Below are positions 26,051 to 34,035 of a stretch of DNA of 64,000 bases, one piece after another. The translations under genes and the position numbers were made by a program. Source of the DNA: JAFGVL01 sp031553685 (lineage in GTDB: Bacteria; Bacteroidota; Bacteroidia; Bacteroidales; Paludibacteraceae); NCBI GenBank assembly GCA_031553685.1, contig JAVBLE010000036.1, forward strand, positions 1 to 64,000, in the 5' to 3' direction. The notes beneath the pieces are model-generated. The model was not told the origin of the DNA. It was given only the letters and a program-made list of their open reading frames with translations, and searched no databases. Each line of letters starts with the position of its first letter. Position 1 is the first letter of the stretch.

Positions 26051-26320
26051 TTATTTACTATTTACGGATTTACTATTTACAGTTTGAATCTTATTGCTAC
26101 TACGCTGTTTTATTCGATTATCTAATTCTTCAAAGAATAAATCTATACTCATCCCCTGACACTCTGCTACTGCCTTATGAAAGCTTGTAGTCTTCTTGGT
26201 TTTCATACTCGAATTAATCAGAATTTTATTTTCTGCAAAGATATTATTTTTCTGTCGAAAAGTAAGAAACGCCAAGTGGTAAAGATGTTCTTTAGCGACC
26301 TGGCGTTTTGATGTATTCAT
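26051..26320 (-). CDS. Small basic protein of unknown function
   Basis: An 89-residue frame (MNTSKRQVAK...) between ddh and glnN, ending 5 bases before glnN. An internal ATG at 26206 would give a 51-residue protein beginning MKTKKTTSFHKAVAECQGMS, and this part looks the more protein-like (amphipathic helix through LFFEELDNRIKQ). The tail is encoded by a short tandem sequence (TTTACTATTTACGGATTTAC on the plus strand). No family recognised; coding status is uncertain. Confidence 0.4.
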   Translation of the reverse strand: MNTSKRQVAKEHLYHLAFLTFRQKNNIFAENKILINSSMKTKKTTSFHKAVAECQGMSIDLFFEELDNRIKQRSSNKIQTVNSKSVNSK

Positions 26321-26331
26321 AGAATGAAATA

Positions 26332-27225
26332 TTATACTAATTTTTTGATTAATGCTTCGCGGTCGCCGTAGAGCATGTCGATCATCGGGAGTTCGATCAT
26401 TGTGTAGGCGCCGGGTTGCTGGCGGAAACTTGCGCGCGCAACGGCTACCAATATTTGGGCAGTGAGCGCGGGATTGTTGATGGTCATGTTGAACTCGAAG
26501 ATTTGGTTTTGTGTTCCGCCCGAAACGCCTTTGCGAACGAGGTTTACGCCGTGTCCCATGTCTTTGAGGTCGTCCACGCAGGGCACTTGGAATACATGGG
26601 TTTCGTCGTGTGCAAAATATTCGTCGGCTTTGATGTTGGCGGCTACGGTTTTGAAGTCGTGCCCGTCTTCTACTTCGATATAGACCATGCGGCGATGTAC
26701 GCCTGTGCCTAACGGAATGGTCATCGAAAGGGCGGCTTTTACGCCTTTGATGGCTTTTACGGCTACGGTGTGCCCCATGCTCATGCCGGGACCGAAGTTG
26801 GTGTAGGTGATTCCTTTGGGCGCACAGGCTTCGAGCAGTGCTCGAACGACCGAATCGCTTCCCGGATCCCAACCGGCTGAGATTACTGATACGGCATTGT
26901 GGGCTTTGGCTACTTTGTCTAACTCGCGGCGCAAATCGACGATTCCGCCGTGTATGTCGAAACTGTCGACTGTATTGATGCCCATTGCGAGGATTTCTTT
27001 GGCGTGTTGCTCGACGCTGCGGGTGGGGGTGCAAAGGATGGCTACATCTACGGCTTTTAGTTTCGAAACATTATCTACCACTTCGTAGTTAGCCAATTCG
27101 CATGTACTTACTGGATTGCGGCGAACGATGCCTGCTACTTCAAAATCGGGCGATGACTCGATCGCCTCCATCACAAATTTTCCTATATTGCCGTATCCGA
27201 CAATGGCTGCTCTGATTTTTTTCAT
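26332..27225 (-). CDS. ddh: meso-Diaminopimelate D-dehydrogenase
   Basis: NADP-dependent enzyme that makes meso-diaminopimelate directly from tetrahydrodipicolinate, serving lysine and peptidoglycan synthesis. Nucleotide-binding start AAIVGYGNIGKFVMEAI, then SAGWDPGSDSVVRALLEA and GPGMSMGHTVAVKAIKGVK, all typical of DapDH; 297 residues. The single-step route is known in several Bacteroidales. A -7 box at 27255-27262 lies 30 bases upstream. A long opposite-frame ORF over this gene is a shadow. Confidence 0.94.
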   Translation of the reverse strand: MKKIRAAIVGYGNIGKFVMEAIESSPDFEVAGIVRRNPVSTCELANYEVVDNVSKLKAVDVAILCTPTRSVEQHAKEILAMGINTVDSFDIHGGIVDLRRELDKVAKAHNAVSVISAGWDPGSDSVVRALLEACAPKGITYTNFGPGMSMGHTVAVKAIKGVKAALSMTIPLGTGVHRRMVYIEVEDGHDFKTVAANIKADEYFAHDETHVFQVPCVDDLKDMGHGVNLVRKGVSGGTQNQIFEFNMTINNPALTAQILVAVARASFRQQPGAYTMIELPMIDMLYGDREALIKKLV

Positions 27226-27254
27226 TTATTACTAATATTGTATTTTTCTGAGCA

Positions 27255-27262
27255 CAAAATTA
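27255..27262 (-). promoter_or_regulatory. -7 box for ddh
   Basis: TAATTTTG on the minus strand, 30 bases before the start codon. Confidence 0.5.
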
Positions 27263-27388
27263 CAACAATAATTTCAAAATGCAATATAAAACTATATTTT
27301 TTTATCAAAAAGATTTTTTTTATCCTGTTTTCATGAAATACGACACGAAAAATATGGTTTCAATGTCTTTTTGACAATTAAATTTACA

Positions 27389-28048
27389 TCAAAATTTTAG
27401 CCATATTTCATTTTTAGCATTAATGGTTGTTTCATTTAGAATGAAGAATTGTTCTAAATTTTGGAAGTAATATTTTGCTTCTTTATTCCCACCTGCTGCA
27501 GCTGTAAATAAAAGATAAACTGATTTTTCGTCTGCCGGATATTTTGTTTTTATTACTTTTTTATTTTTTCCTCGTTTTACTTTTTGTTTCAGGTTTTTGA
27601 TGAGTGCTGTCAACGAAGTTTGTTGTTCCTTAGTCAGTTTGGGCGCAACAAAAACATTTCGTTCGGGCATCCTGACAATTTCTTTATCCTGAAACTTTAG
27701 GGTAATTGCTGTTGCCGGCACAAAGGATATAATATTATTTGCATCCAAGACACAATGCGTTTTCTCAACTACCAGGCTATCATCAAATTGTGTGATAATA
27801 TCTTTGGGATAATCGCGCTCGGTTTGGGTCAGTAACTCTATTCCTGTGCTGCAATCGTAAATTTTATAATCAAAAAAAGTAAAACTGGTGTTTGACAAAC
27901 TCATATTAACATTGCCGCAAACAATAAGAGAAGGGTCAGTGTGGATTATTACAGGATTGTTGTCGTCTGGGCATTCGCAGCGACTTCGCGACCAACCTGT
28001 TGATAAGAAAGCAAATAACAATGCTGTTATAATAAAACATTTGTTCAT
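27389..28048 (-). CDS. Exported protein of unknown function
   Basis: A 219-residue protein with a signal peptide (MNKCFIITALLFAFLSTGWS). Then a Cys-containing stretch (CECPDDNNPV) and a beta-rich body; near residues 140-175 a basic region (KNLKQKVKRGKNKKVIKTKY). No recognised domain. The start at 28048 is chosen because the signal peptide begins there; the longer frame upstream lacks sense as a leader. Divergent from the GSCFA gene. Confidence 0.65.
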   Translation of the reverse strand: MNKCFIITALLFAFLSTGWSRSRCECPDDNNPVIIHTDPSLIVCGNVNMSLSNTSFTFFDYKIYDCSTGIELLTQTERDYPKDIITQFDDSLVVEKTHCVLDANNIISFVPATAITLKFQDKEIVRMPERNVFVAPKLTKEQQTSLTALIKNLKQKVKRGKNKKVIKTKYPADEKSVYLLFTAAAGGNKEAKYYFQNLEQFFILNETTINAKNEIWLKF

Positions 28049-28154
28049 GAACTTAATGTGTTTGATAAAACATTTTACAAAGAAAACGAAAAATATTTTT
28101 TGAACGAAATTTTTGTACACTTCACTTTTCTCATTTCATTTATCTATTTATCAT

Positions 28155-28162
28155 TATCTTTG
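28155..28162 (+). promoter_or_regulatory. -7 box for the GSCFA gene
   Basis: TATCTTTG fits TAnnTTTG. It lies so close to the first possible ATG (28171) that the second ATG at 28183 is the more likely start. Confidence 0.6.
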
Positions 28163-28182
28163 TATTTTATATGTTAAAAAAT

Positions 28183-29169
28183 ATGGATTTTCGTACTATA
28201 GTCTCCTTACTGCCTGCGGCAAAAAAAATTAGCCACAGTAATAAATTGCTAATGTTTGGTTCATGTTTTACCGAAAGCATTGGGCAAAAATTAGAAAATG
28301 CAAAATTTTCGGTGGATATTAATCCTTTTGGGGTTTTGTATAATCCGATTTCAATTGTAAAGTCAATTAATCGGTTGATAAATAAAGAACTGGTAGAGAA
28401 GAAAGATTTGTTTTGCAATCAAAATCTTTGGCGGAGTTTTGCGTATCATAGTTCGTTTTCAGGTAGCTCAGTAGTAAAATCGATAGACAATATGAACAAT
28501 CGTTTAATCGAATCGTCCGAACGATTTGGTCAAACCGATTTTCTGCTTATAACCTTTGGTACAGCGTGGATTTATGAATTAGCCGAAACCGGTGAAGTTG
28601 TTTCCAATTGCCATAAATTGCCTGAGAACAAATTCAAACGCCACCGGCTTACGGTAGATGAAATCGTAGAAGTGTATAGTTTGTTGATAAATAGGCTTTT
28701 ATCTGTCAATAAGAAAATGCAGATTGTTTTCACAGTCAGTCCTATCCGGCATTGGAAGGATGGCGCGCACGAAAATACCGTGAGTAAATCGATTCTGTTG
28801 ATGGCAGTGGAGGAACTTGAGAAACGGTACCGGTGTGTAAATTATTTTCCTGCATACGAATTGATTATGGACGATTTACGCGATTACCGCTTCTATGGGC
28901 AAGATATGCTGCATCCCAACCAAATGGCGATTGATTACATCTGGGAGCGGTTTCAAGAATGTTTCTTCACATTAGACACACAACAAATTGCACGCGAAAT
29001 GGAAAAAATGACTAAAGCCATTGCACATAAGCCATTCAACCAATTTACAGAAGGGTACCAACAATTTTGCGAACAGCAATTGAACAAAATTTATGTATTC
29101 GAAAAATTATGCCCTGAAATTAATTTTGAAAAAGAAATTGCATTTTTCAAAAGCCAAAGGTTAGTTTAA
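28183..29169 (+). CDS. GSCFA-domain protein
   Basis: A 328-residue protein of the GSCFA family, named from the motif seen here as FGSCFTESIG. The family is related to SGNH/GDSL hydrolases: Ser in GSCF, a Gly-rich LITFGTAWIYEL block, and a late DMLHPNQMAIDYIWERF block carrying the Asp/His-type pair. Function is unknown. LemA and TPM genes follow in the same direction after 31 bases, so they may form one transcript. The start is taken at 28183 from the promoter position. Confidence 0.88.
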   Translation: MDFRTIVSLLPAAKKISHSNKLLMFGSCFTESIGQKLENAKFSVDINPFGVLYNPISIVKSINRLINKELVEKKDLFCNQNLWRSFAYHSSFSGSSVVKSIDNMNNRLIESSERFGQTDFLLITFGTAWIYELAETGEVVSNCHKLPENKFKRHRLTVDEIVEVYSLLINRLLSVNKKMQIVFTVSPIRHWKDGAHENTVSKSILLMAVEELEKRYRCVNYFPAYELIMDDLRDYRFYGQDMLHPNQMAIDYIWERFQECFFTLDTQQIAREMEKMTKAIAHKPFNQFTEGYQQFCEQQLNKIYVFEKLCPEINFEKEIAFFKSQRLV

Positions 29170-29200
29170 GTATTTATCAAAATATTAATTATTTATAATC

Positions 29201-29782
29201 ATGAAAAAATCAACCATTGTTTTATTGTCCATAGTCGGTCTTCTTGTAGTTGCCTTAATTTGGGGCATTAGTGTACGAAACAGCCTAATAAAAAAACAAG
29301 AAAAAGTAAATATGCAATTTGCTCAAGTGGACAATGCCTACAAGCGTCGTGCCGACCTTATCCCCAACCTTGTACAAACGGTAAAAGGATACGCCAAACA
29401 TGAAAGTAGCACACTCGAAGCAGTGGTAAGCGCTCGTGCAAAAGCTACTCAAATTACGGTGGATCCCGAAAATCTCACTCCCGAAAAACTGCAAGAATAC
29501 CAAGCCTCGCAAGGTCAATTGCAATCGGCATTGGGCAAGCTAATGATGATACAGGAAAATTATCCCGATTTGAAAGCCAATCAAAATTTCCTTGAGCTGC
29601 AATCGCAACTGGAAGGCACCGAAAACCGCATTGCCACCGAACGCAACCGCTACAATGAAATTGCTAACACATATAATGCTGCAATCCGAACTTTCCCCAA
29701 TTCACTGTTCGGGTTTGATAAAAAGCCATATTTTGAAGCGACCGAAAACGAAAGAGAAACTCCTCAAGTAAGTTTTGAATAA
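29201..29782 (+). CDS. lemA: LemA family protein
   Basis: A 193-residue protein with one N-terminal membrane helix (about 5-24), followed by the long helical LemA domain: YKRRADLIPNLVQTVKGYA, LKANQNFLELQSQLEGTENR, YNEIANTYNAAIRTFPNSLF. The domain faces the periplasm. LemA genes are commonly paired with TPM-domain genes, as here (two follow). Molecular function is not settled. Confidence 0.93.
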   Translation: MKKSTIVLLSIVGLLVVALIWGISVRNSLIKKQEKVNMQFAQVDNAYKRRADLIPNLVQTVKGYAKHESSTLEAVVSARAKATQITVDPENLTPEKLQEYQASQGQLQSALGKLMMIQENYPDLKANQNFLELQSQLEGTENRIATERNRYNEIANTYNAAIRTFPNSLFGFDKKPYFEATENERETPQVSFE

Positions 29783-29788
29783 AAACGA

Positions 29789-30223
29789 ATGAATCCTCAG
29801 AAATTTTTCACTCAAGCTGAAAAGCAGCAAATTGAACACGCTATTATTGAAGCCGAAAAATTGACTTCGGGCGAAATCCGTTTGCACATCGACCGCACAT
29901 CCAAAGGCGATGTACTGGACTGTGCATGGATTGTTTTCGGACGGCTAAAAATGCACGAAACAAACTTGCGAAACGGCGTACTGTTTTATTTGTCTATTGA
30001 TGATAAAAAATTTGCTATTATTGGCGACGAGGGCATTCATGCTAAAGTTCCCAAAGATTTTTGGAATTGTATTTACAAAACGATTATTGTCTATTTTCGT
30101 AACAATAAATTTGCCGAAGGCTTATGCTGGGCGATACAAGAAGCCGGCAAGCAGCTTTCGACCCATTTCCCTTGTTCCGGTTGCGATGTAAATGAACTGT
30201 CAAATGACATTTCGTTTGAATAA
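29789..30223 (+). CDS. TPM-domain protein without signal peptide
   Basis: A 144-residue TPM domain: FFTQAEKQQIEHAIIEAE, TSGEIRLHIDR, NGVLFYLSIDDKKFAIIGDEGI. No signal peptide or membrane helix is visible, so it may be cytoplasmic or peripheral. It starts 6 bases after lemA and is followed by a second TPM gene, forming a LemA-TPM-TPM operon common in Bacteroidota. Confidence 0.85.
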   Translation: MNPQKFFTQAEKQQIEHAIIEAEKLTSGEIRLHIDRTSKGDVLDCAWIVFGRLKMHETNLRNGVLFYLSIDDKKFAIIGDEGIHAKVPKDFWNCIYKTIIVYFRNNKFAEGLCWAIQEAGKQLSTHFPCSGCDVNELSNDISFE

Positions 30224-30247
30224 TTAATTGCAAATTATTGTTAACCA

Positions 30248-31018
30248 ATGAAATTACAAAAAATACTTTTCGCTGCCGGTTTGTTTGTGATCGTATGGAG
30301 CACATCTGCTCAAATTCCCCAAAAGCCAACTCCCGAACGCTTGGTAAACGATTTTGCAGGAATCCTTTCGTCGAGCGAAAAAGCCGAATTAGAACATTTT
30401 TTAGTAATGGCGAATGATTCTACATCCAATCAAATCTGTGTGGTGATTGTAAACAACCTGGGGGGAATGGACAAAGCCCAGTTTGCAACCGAACTGGGGC
30501 AAGAGTGGAAAATTGGCGATAAGGAAAAAGACAACGGGATAGTTGTTTTGTTGAAACCAAAAACAGCGGACGAACAAGGAGAATTCTTTATAGCTACCGG
30601 TTACGGACTCGAAGGAGGAATTACCGATGCCTTTGCCAGACGCATTACCGAAAAAATTGCTATCCCATATTTCAAACAAGATGATTATTACGGCGGGCTA
30701 AAAGCTACAGTTGTAGCCTTGTACAAAGCAGCAAAAGGCGAATACAACGAAGCAAAGCCCGGAAACAACTTCAAATCGGGACATATTTGGATAATCGTTA
30801 TCGTAATTTTTGTGTTAATCATTATCTTTTCCTCTTCCTCCAGAAACAAAAAAGACGATGACGACAGCCATACCACTTTCGGCAGTGGCGGAATTTTACC
30901 CTGGATACTTTTCGGAGGGGGAGGCAGTTCGGGTAGCTTTGGTGGAAACAGCAGTGGAAGCTTTGGTGGTTTCGGTGGCGGGAGTTTTGGTGGAGGTGGC
31001 GCCGGAGGATCGTGGTAA
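30248..31018 (+). CDS. TPM-domain membrane protein with Gly/Ser-rich tail
   Basis: A 256-residue protein with signal peptide (ends STSAQ), TPM domain (about 25-165; VNDFAGILSSSEKAEL, KDNGIVVLLKP, ATGYGLEGGITDAFARRI), a membrane helix (about 178-196), and a Gly/Ser/Phe-rich C-terminus ending GGGGAGGSW, all usual for the YgcG/TPM family. The TPM domain would lie in the periplasm and the Gly-rich tail in the cytoplasm. It closes the LemA-TPM-TPM operon, with a terminator downstream. Confidence 0.9.
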   Translation: MKLQKILFAAGLFVIVWSTSAQIPQKPTPERLVNDFAGILSSSEKAELEHFLVMANDSTSNQICVVIVNNLGGMDKAQFATELGQEWKIGDKEKDNGIVVLLKPKTADEQGEFFIATGYGLEGGITDAFARRITEKIAIPYFKQDDYYGGLKATVVALYKAAKGEYNEAKPGNNFKSGHIWIIVIVIFVLIIIFSSSSRNKKDDDDSHTTFGSGGILPWILFGGGGSSGSFGGNSSGSFGGFGGGSFGGGGAGGSW

Positions 31019-31025
31019 AACATAC

Positions 31026-31065
31026 AAAAGCGAGTAAATTTCACAGTTTACTCGCTTTTTATTTT
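31026..31065 (+). terminator. Intrinsic terminator after the TPM operon
   Basis: AAAAGCGAGTAAA pairs with TTTACTCGCTTTTT. Confidence 0.8.
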
Positions 31066-31078
31066 GAATAAAAATTTA

Positions 31079-31100
31079 TTTGGGCGCGTCCCCTATTTCG
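31079..31100. repeat. Short stump of family 3 repeat
   Basis: ATTTGGGCGCGTCCCC followed by TATTTCGG matches the start of the repeats at 19752 and 51660. Confidence 0.45.
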
Positions 31101-31135
31101 GCATAACAGACAAAGAGACACACTTAAAGTTCTTT

Positions 31136-32260
31136 TTAAAATTCAAATCCAAAGCGGATATTTGCCGTAAAGGCATTGTCCAAACCGCCACCTGTGCCTG
31201 CCGGATTGATTATATATTGAATATCGGGCTGGATGTACAAGTTGTCCAATAGATTGTATTTGTAAGTTAATTCAATGGCTGTTTCGGGGTCTAAATCTTC
31301 TTTATAATGTTCACGGGCAAAGGCAAGGCCGATTTCATCTTTGCCTTTTTTGCTGAACAGACCTGTGTAATTTATACCTAAACCGACATAATAATCGCAA
31401 AAGCTTGCGTCGGAAGGACTATACCCGAATTGGGCAAAAGCTCCCAAACTCTTTTCGCCGCGCTCCCATAGTTTTTGATTTCCATTCAAGTAGAAACTTC
31501 CGATATTTATATCTTCGCCTTCTTCTTCGTGCGTGCTGTAAAGCCCTCCTATTTTATAGGTTCCCGGCAGGTTATTCAGTTCGGTATTGTATTGCGCTTC
31601 TGAAATAACTAAGTATCCATCTCCTGTCTCAAATTCCCACTTAATATTATATGGATTGTCTTCGAAGTCCTTCGGAAAACCATCATAAGCAGCGGCTAAC
31701 CACGAGAATTTATCCGAGATATCCCAACGAACGGTTAATCCAAGGTTGGTAAGGGGGAAAATGGGCGCGGGGATATTGTGCGAAATAGATGATTTTACAC
31801 CAAAAGAAGAGTTAAGATACAAACCTCCGTAATCTACGCTCCCAAATTCTACTGCCATATCTTGTAATCCGGCTGTGATTTCAAAGTTACCTAACTTTTG
31901 TTTGTACCATAATTCTTGCAGGTAAGTATGGTTTCCGGCTTCGATGTTCGAAACTCCTTGAAAATCTCCTATTAAATCGGCTGTGGGGGTTGCACCATGT
32001 GTGTTGGCACCGAAAATGAAGAATTTACCACCTTTCCAGAGTTTGGCTTTTTCGAAATCGAATTCGGCAGTCATGGTTGCCATACCTAAATATGCGGAGC
32101 CGGTTTTGATACCACCGCTAAGGTTGTTTATCATATCGCCGGTATAGCTTGCGCCAAATGAAAGATAATCGACCGGCTTTTTTTCTTCTTCCTGTGCCTG
32201 TGCGGAAGCCCACCCGAAGGCAAGCAACGCAAGTGCTGTGTAAACTGTTTTTCTCATCAT
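31136..32260 (-). CDS. OprB-like carbohydrate porin
   Basis: A 374-residue outer-membrane barrel with signal peptide (ends ASAQAQEE). The pattern FGASYTGDMINNLSGGIKTG, LWKGGKFFIFGANTHG, LQDMAVEFG, and the ending FGFEF match OprB-type porins, which carry sugars across the outer membrane. The last residue is aromatic, as expected for barrel assembly. It has its own promoter and lies divergent from the hemerythrin gene. Substrate not predictable. Confidence 0.83.
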   Translation of the reverse strand: MMRKTVYTALALLAFGWASAQAQEEEKKPVDYLSFGASYTGDMINNLSGGIKTGSAYLGMATMTAEFDFEKAKLWKGGKFFIFGANTHGATPTADLIGDFQGVSNIEAGNHTYLQELWYKQKLGNFEITAGLQDMAVEFGSVDYGGLYLNSSFGVKSSISHNIPAPIFPLTNLGLTVRWDISDKFSWLAAAYDGFPKDFEDNPYNIKWEFETGDGYLVISEAQYNTELNNLPGTYKIGGLYSTHEEEGEDINIGSFYLNGNQKLWERGEKSLGAFAQFGYSPSDASFCDYYVGLGINYTGLFSKKGKDEIGLAFAREHYKEDLDPETAIELTYKYNLLDNLYIQPDIQYIINPAGTGGGLDNAFTANIRFGFEF

Positions 32261-32283
32261 TTTTGTGGTTTAAATTAATGCTG

Positions 32284-32291
32284 CAAAAGTA
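32284..32291 (-). promoter_or_regulatory. -7 box for the OprB-like porin
   Basis: TACTTTTG on the minus strand, 24 bases before the start codon. Confidence 0.5.
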
Positions 32292-32368
32292 TAGCTGCCG
32301 GCAATTTACTGAAATACCTACATTTGGGTAATTTACACCCCACATGTAATAAGGACAGATTTTGTTTT

Positions 32369-32376
32369 TATCTTTG
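32369..32376 (+). promoter_or_regulatory. -7 box for the hemerythrin/LuxR pair
   Basis: TATCTTTG fits TAnnTTTG, 70 bases before the ATG at 32446. An inverted pair AAATAATTAGC / GCTAATTATCA (about 32381-32420) lies between and could be an operator. Confidence 0.5.
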
Positions 32377-32445
32377 CGTAAAATAATTAGCGAATGAATA
32401 AAATAATTTGCTAATTATCACATTAGCAAATTGATAATTGATTTT

Positions 32446-33141
32446 ATGTATAAACTTGGAAATTATACCGAAACCGACCGCATGTGCGACCTTATCAACG
32501 AAAACTACCCCATGTTGTTAGTTTTAAGCCGGTTTGGAATTGCGTTGGGTTTTGGCGACAGGAATATTCGTCAGGTGTGTGAGCAAAATAAAGTGGATAC
32601 GGCTACTTTTTTAGCAGTTGTCAACTTGTTGGCAGATAGTGAGAATGTCGATTTTGAAGAAAAGGAGCTTTCGATGGAAGCACTTATTCAATATTTGCAA
32701 AATTCGCATAAGTACTTTCTGGACTATCGTTTGCCGGCTATCCGAACCAAACTGGTCGAGGCTATTGAGAGCACGAATAAAGATGTTTCGGTGGCTATTA
32801 TCCGTTTTTTCGACGAATATGCTGCCGATGTGCGCCGCCACATGATGTATGAGGAAGAAAATCTTTTTCCTTATGTAGAAAAACTGCTTGCAAACAAACC
32901 TACCGAAGATTACAGTGTGAGCGTTTTTAGCCGCCAGCACGACCATGTGGAGGCTAACCTTGCCGAACTGAAAAATATCATTATTAAGTATTATCCGACC
33001 GAAAGCAGCAATGATTTGAACAGCGTATTGTTTGATATCTTCTTGTGCGAGCAGGATCTGGCTTCGCATATTTTGGTAGAGGATAGATTAATAGTGCCAT
33101 TGATTAAGGAGTTGGAAAAGAAAAACGGCAAGAAATCATGA
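32446..33141 (+). CDS. Hemerythrin-domain protein, RIC/ScdA-like
   Basis: A 231-residue protein with an N-terminal helical segment like that of ScdA/RIC proteins (DRMCDLINENYPMLLVLSRF) and a C-terminal hemerythrin-like helical bundle with His/Glu candidates for a di-iron site (NSHKYFLDYRLP, VRRHMMYEEENLFPYVEK, SRQHDHVEANL, LASHILVEDRLIVPL). RIC proteins repair iron-sulfur clusters damaged by NO or oxidants. It overlaps the LuxR-type gene by 4 bases, so sensing and transcription output are probably linked. ATG 32446 preferred to TTG 32431. Confidence 0.8.
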   Translation: MYKLGNYTETDRMCDLINENYPMLLVLSRFGIALGFGDRNIRQVCEQNKVDTATFLAVVNLLADSENVDFEEKELSMEALIQYLQNSHKYFLDYRLPAIRTKLVEAIESTNKDVSVAIIRFFDEYAADVRRHMMYEEENLFPYVEKLLANKPTEDYSVSVFSRQHDHVEANLAELKNIIIKYYPTESSNDLNSVLFDIFLCEQDLASHILVEDRLIVPLIKELEKKNGKKS

Positions 33142-33752
33142 GCACACTTGTACGCATAGCCATTGCCGAACCGTCGGTCATTATCCGCAATGGGATTTTA
33201 TCCGTATTGAAGCGGATTTCATTACTCAATATACATATCGTAGAAGTGGTTGATATGTCGCAACTTTCCAATCAACTCTTGCGCGAGCGGGCAGATATGC
33301 TGATTGTGAATCCTTCTTTTTTAGGCGTTTTTTCTTTGCAGGAAATAAAAAATCATACCAATAAAGCGTTGAAGTGTATTGCGCTGCAATATGGAGTGGT
33401 TGACAAATCACTTTTAAACATATATGACGAAACTATCTCTGTTTACGACACAGCCGATGAAATTCGTGATAAAATAGTGAAACTCTCCGAATATACTACC
33501 GAGCCTGAAAATGCACAGGAGCAGCTTACGCAACGCGAAAAGGAAATTGTGATTTGTGTAGTAAAAGGAATGACTAACAAGCAAATTGCTGACGCACTTT
33601 TTCTTTCAACCCACACAGTTATCACGCACCGCCGCAATATTGCCGCTAAATTGCAAATACACAGTCCTTCGGGACTTACCATTTATGCTATTGTAAATAA
33701 ATTGGTGGAACTGAATGATATTAAAAATAGTATTAATAGTGAAGACAGTTGA
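33138..33752 (+). CDS. LuxR/NarL-type transcriptional regulator
   Basis: A 204-residue DNA-binding protein. The C-terminal LuxR HTH is clear: LTQREKEIVICVVKGMTNKQ, IADALFLSTHTVITHRRNIA. The N-terminal 120 residues have a response-regulator-like start (IRIAIAEPSVIIRNGILSVL), but the usual acidic pocket and phospho-acceptor Asp are not evident, so it may be an atypical receiver not controlled by a kinase. Coupled to the hemerythrin gene, it may respond to redox or NO signals through that partner. Confidence 0.85.
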   Translation: MSTLVRIAIAEPSVIIRNGILSVLKRISLLNIHIVEVVDMSQLSNQLLRERADMLIVNPSFLGVFSLQEIKNHTNKALKCIALQYGVVDKSLLNIYDETISVYDTADEIRDKIVKLSEYTTEPENAQEQLTQREKEIVICVVKGMTNKQIADALFLSTHTVITHRRNIAAKLQIHSPSGLTIYAIVNKLVELNDIKNSINSEDS

Positions 33753-33761
33753 TTTTTTTTT

Positions 33762-33965
33762 TAGAATAGAGATTATATCGAATAAGCGATTATAAAGTTA
33801 AAAATCAGTTCTTTATTGCCCCTAAATCCCCTGAAGGGGACTTTAGCTTAATTCGAACTGTTTACATCTGCCAGAAGCCCCTTCAGGGGTTTGGGGTGAT
33901 AATATAAGTTTCATAATTCATTGAACAACATTTACATATAATCTTATTCGATATATTTTAGAATA
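33762..33965. repeat. MITE-like element with nested GC-rich inverted repeat, family 6
   Basis: Outer arms contain ATATCGAATAAG plus GATTATA (33774-33793) and, inverted, TATAATCTTATTCGATAT (33936-33954). Inside are GCCCCTAAATCCCCTGAAGG (33818 on) and, inverted, CCCCTTCAGGGGTTTGGGGT (to 33899). Non-coding. Confidence 0.6.
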
Positions 33966-33978
33966 AAGACAAAAGATA

Positions 33979-34018
33979 AAAAGAGCAAAGACTATGTAGG
34001 TTGTCTTTGCTCTTTTTA
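33979..34018. terminator. Terminator between LuxR-type gene and TonB receptor
   Basis: AAAAGAGCAAAGAC pairs with GTCTTTGCTCTTTTT; serves convergent genes. Confidence 0.8.
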
Positions 34019-34035
34019 TCTTTACTCTTATAGTC

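Noticed and set aside
26321..27034. Long Arg/His-rich minus-strand frame overlapping ddh
   Set aside because: It overlaps ddh in another frame of the same strand, and its composition (runs of Arg, His, Ser) is that of a shadow frame; ddh has clear family motifs. Only its last 89 codons, below 26320, are outside ddh and were listed separately.
30688..31044. Proline-rich frame opposite the TPM gene tail
   Set aside because: Antisense reading of the Gly-rich codons of the TPM protein.
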